Below are positions 4,755 through 6,616 of a stretch of 6,616 nucleotides of DNA, one piece after another. This DNA is from Anaerolineae bacterium. GTDB lineage: Bacteria > Chloroflexota > Anaerolineae > JAFGEY01. The notes under the pieces are model-generated. The model searched no databases. It saw nothing but the letters and a program-made list of their open reading frames with translations, and was not told the origin of the DNA. The stretch lies in contig JAFGEY010000450.1 of assembly GCA_016931365.1 (NCBI GenBank), positions 1-6,616 on the forward strand, given 5' to 3'. The stretch's first letter is position 1; each line of letters opens with the position of its first letter. A program made the position numbers and the translations under genes.

Positions 4755-6616
4755 TGTGCAATGCTCCTGTGAAGTCAATACGGAAAATGTAACGGCGTTG
4801 GAATGTGTTTTGATCAGGCAAGAGTGATATTTGACAATTGCTCGCCTCTAGCAATTGGCGATTAATAAAAAGACCTAATCCGCGCCCAACCCCTTTGGGT
4901 TTAGTGGTGACAAAGGGTTGAAACAATTGGTGCTCAACCGACGGAGAAACACCGCGCCCTGTATCAAACACCTCTATAAAAGGCTCTTGTATTCGTACAT
5001 AAATTCTAGCCTGTTGAATATTAGATTTACGCAGGTCTTCTTGTAACCAATACTCTGAATTTAACAAAAGATTATCTGCGACCTGGGTAAGTTGTCCCTT
5101 GTTCAACAGAACAGTAAAATCCTGACAGGGTTCTTCTATTACTAAACTGATATCATTACGTGCAAAGCGCTCCTGATAAAATTCTTGAATTTCTTGCCAA
5201 AAAACTGACATCCGAATCTCATCTCGTTTTTCCCGCACATAGCGCAAAGAAGGATCAAGATGACTTAACTGCTTTCTAAACCCGGCTACCGACGTATGAA
5301 CAAATTCTGTGTATGCTAAAACCTGAGGATCTATAGACTGATTAGCCCTCAACTTTGTCACAAGGTTGGTTGTTCTTGCGGCCAACCCATCAGCAATAGT
5401 TTTCATTTCGTGTGACAGCGCCTCCGCTGTGAGACCCAAGCCGGCCAACTCCGAAAACTGAATAAGCTGATCTCGTAAATACTCAAGATCAGGTTGTAGA
5501 ACATCAGCGATACTCTCAAGCCTTCGAGTCAGAGAAAAAATCTCTTCAACCTTCTTCAGGAGGGATTTTGCTTCGAGCAGTGTTTGACTAATCTCTTGAA
5601 GCAACGGTGCGACTTGTCGCTCTTCTTCAGTATGGAACAAGGGAGAAGAAACTAGTTCTTCTGTAATTTTTTCTACTCGCAGTGAGGTTTCTTCAAGTTT
5701 TTGGTGTGTGGCGGTGACTTGGCGAGCCAAACCCTGAGATTGCGAACCTGCATTTCTCATTTGCTCAAAGATCGTATCAACTTCTTGAGACGTGATACCT
5801 GCATCTTGTTTTGCTCTCAGTCTCTGATACTCGTTGTATCCGCGTCGCAAAGTCTCGTTAATACCATTCACAGTATTAACTACTTCTTCCATCAACAGAT
5901 AGAAATTGTGTGAATAGGGGTTTTCTACGAAATACTCTCTACTTGTGGTTTCTTCCAAATGGTGATTGTGAGCAGCGGTCAAAGCCACATACCCTATGAC
6001 ATTCTGAGGTCTCAATCCGTACCACGAAGCACCGCTTGTCCACTCTTTACGTAAACCTAGCCAATCATCGCCTTCTAATCCAAAAGGTCGAATGCCAAAA
6101 CCATCTCGAAACACACGGATACCAGCAAGCCGGTTCAAGTACTTGCGATATTCACTCATTGAGCTAAAAACATCGGTGACATCAAGATCAGCACCGCGCC
6201 GAGGGAAGACATATATTTCGCCCTCAAAAGCCCCGGGATTTGCTACAGATCCTTTTTCGTCTTTAACGTTATGAGTACTGAATGCGGACTCCCCCACTAA
6301 CTCGACTTCTCCAAAATCAGCTAGTTCGATCTGATGTTCAAAAGACAAGAACCAACCTGGCCCGTCCTCCCATCTAAGAACTGGTGACACTGTTAGTTCT
6401 TTTGAAGATAAAAAGGCATAAAAATCAGCTCCCTTGTCAACTGCAATCAATTCCTGATATGACCGGATTTTGTCTGGTCCCTGACCTTCGGGGCGCAAAA
6501 ACGTCGGCCGGTACTTGCCGCTTATGCGCAGGTTCTGTCCATCGAAAAAGAATTTTATTTGTAGATCTGCAATATCAAGCACCGATTGAGAGACCTTGTC
6601 CAAGTCTATTCTTGTA
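4747..6616 (-). CDS. GHKL ATPase / histidine-kinase-like sensor, 5' end outside the window
   Basis: The frame is open to the right edge, so the N-terminus is missing; the TTG at 6603 is only a possible codon, used here as residue 1 for numbering. At least 618 residues are visible. Residues about 125-235 hold VFRDGFGIRPFG (164-175), DDWLGL (179-184) and ETTSREYFVENPYSHNF (218-234). In MORC/Hsp90-like HATPase_c_3 proteins these follow the ATPase core, so that domain probably lies in the missing part. Residues about 235-385 are helical and charged, probably a coiled coil. A dimerisation/phosphoacceptor segment has LTAEALSHEMK (391-401), with His398-Glu399 as H-box. The C-terminal kinase ATPase domain has the N-box NLLLNSEYW (511-519), G1 DTGRG (547-551), FQPFVTTK (561-568) and G2 GVGRGLGLF (571-579). 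All catalytic signatures are present, so autophosphorylation is expected, with the overlapping receiver protein as partner. No membrane segment is visible, suggesting a cytosolic sensor of an unknown signal. Confidence 0.88.
   Translation of the reverse strand, partial: TRIDLDKVSQSVLDIADLQIKFFFDGQNLRISGKYRPTFLRPEGQGPDKIRSYQELIAVDKGADFYAFLSSKELTVSPVLRWEDGPGWFLSFEHQIELADFGEVELVGESAFSTHNVKDEKGSVANPGAFEGEIYVFPRRGADLDVTDVFSSMSEYRKYLNRLAGIRVFRDGFGIRPFGLEGDDWLGLRKEWTSGASWYGLRPQNVIGYVALTAAHNHHLEETTSREYFVENPYSHNFYLLMEEVVNTVNGINETLRRGYNEYQRLRAKQDAGITSQEVDTIFEQMRNAGSQSQGLARQVTATHQKLEETSLRVEKITEELVSSPLFHTEEERQVAPLLQEISQTLLEAKSLLKKVEEIFSLTRRLESIADVLQPDLEYLRDQLIQFSELAGLGLTAEALSHEMKTIADGLAARTTNLVTKLRANQSIDPQVLAYTEFVHTSVAGFRKQLSHLDPSLRYVREKRDEIRMSVFWQEIQEFYQERFARNDISLVIEEPCQDFTVLLNKGQLTQVADNLLLNSEYWLQEDLRKSNIQQARIYVRIQEPFIEVFDTGRGVSPSVEHQLFQPFVTTKPKGVGRGLGLFINRQLLEASNCQISLLPDQNTFQRRYIFRIDFTGALHNG
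4764..4768 (-). promoter_or_regulatory. Ribosome binding site of the receiver-domain gene, inside the kinase gene
   Basis: On the minus strand AGGAG lies nine bases before the ATG at 4754-4752 and within the last codons of the kinase gene. It decides for this ATG rather than the in-frame TTG at 4778, which would lengthen the overlap to 32 bases and add eight residues. Confidence 0.75.

Noticed and set aside
3003..6616. Identification as the known Detocs system
   Set aside because: No tetratricopeptide repeats in the visible kinase, no nucleosidase-type effector motifs in the receiver protein, and no separate small receiver protein; only the general two-component logic is shared.
1..6616. CRISPR array, tRNA, rRNA or insertion-sequence transposase
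   Set aside because: No regularly spaced direct repeats, no cloverleaf-like or ribosomal segments, and no transposase or integrase motifs in any frame I examined.

Overview
The window holds four genes, all read from the minus strand, in two blocks of different character. The right-hand block (about 3000-6616) is moderately AT-rich. It carries a two-gene cassette: a large sensor-kinase-like ATPase that runs off the right edge, and, overlapping its stop codon, a protein with a receiver (REC) domain and a long C-terminal region of no recognised output type. The left-hand block (about 1-2930) is GC-rich. It carries two housekeeping or metabolic genes: a DUF523-DUF1722 fusion protein and a cytoplasmic-type gamma-glutamyltransferase family protein.

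Organism: nothing identifies it firmly. The GC-rich genes, the YwrD-like gamma-glutamyltransferase without a signal peptide and the intergenic hairpin built from CACGAAT/ATTCGTG units would suit a Chloroflexota (Anaerolineae-like) bacterium. This is an impression, not a demonstration.

Layout from left to right: 1-110 is non-coding with an inverted repeat (ACGCACTT/AAGTGCGT) that may extend beyond the left edge. 111-1733 is the gamma-glutamyltransferase. 1734-1837 is an intergenic gap filled mostly by a long near-perfect inverted repeat. 1838-2812 is the DUF523-DUF1722 protein, whose start is set by a GGAGG site. 2813-3002 is a gap in which base composition changes. 3003-4754 is the REC-domain protein. 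4747-6616 is the 5'-truncated ATPase/kinase.

The two right-hand genes very probably work together. The ATPase/kinase keeps an H-box (His-Glu), N-box, G1 and G2 motifs, so it looks able to autophosphorylate. The partner keeps the acidic pair, the phospho-acceptor Asp, the Thr and the Lys of a REC domain. The kinase also has an N-terminal portion resembling the region that follows the MORC/Hsp90-like (HATPase_c_3) ATPase domain, so the full protein probably has two GHKL ATPase modules. The REC protein has no DNA-binding domain. A two-component pair with an unusual sensor, a non-transcriptional output and a composition unlike its neighbours fits a mobile conflict or anti-phage cassette, in the general style of defensive two-component systems such as Detocs but different in domain content. 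This pair is the main item of interest; its defence role is inferred.
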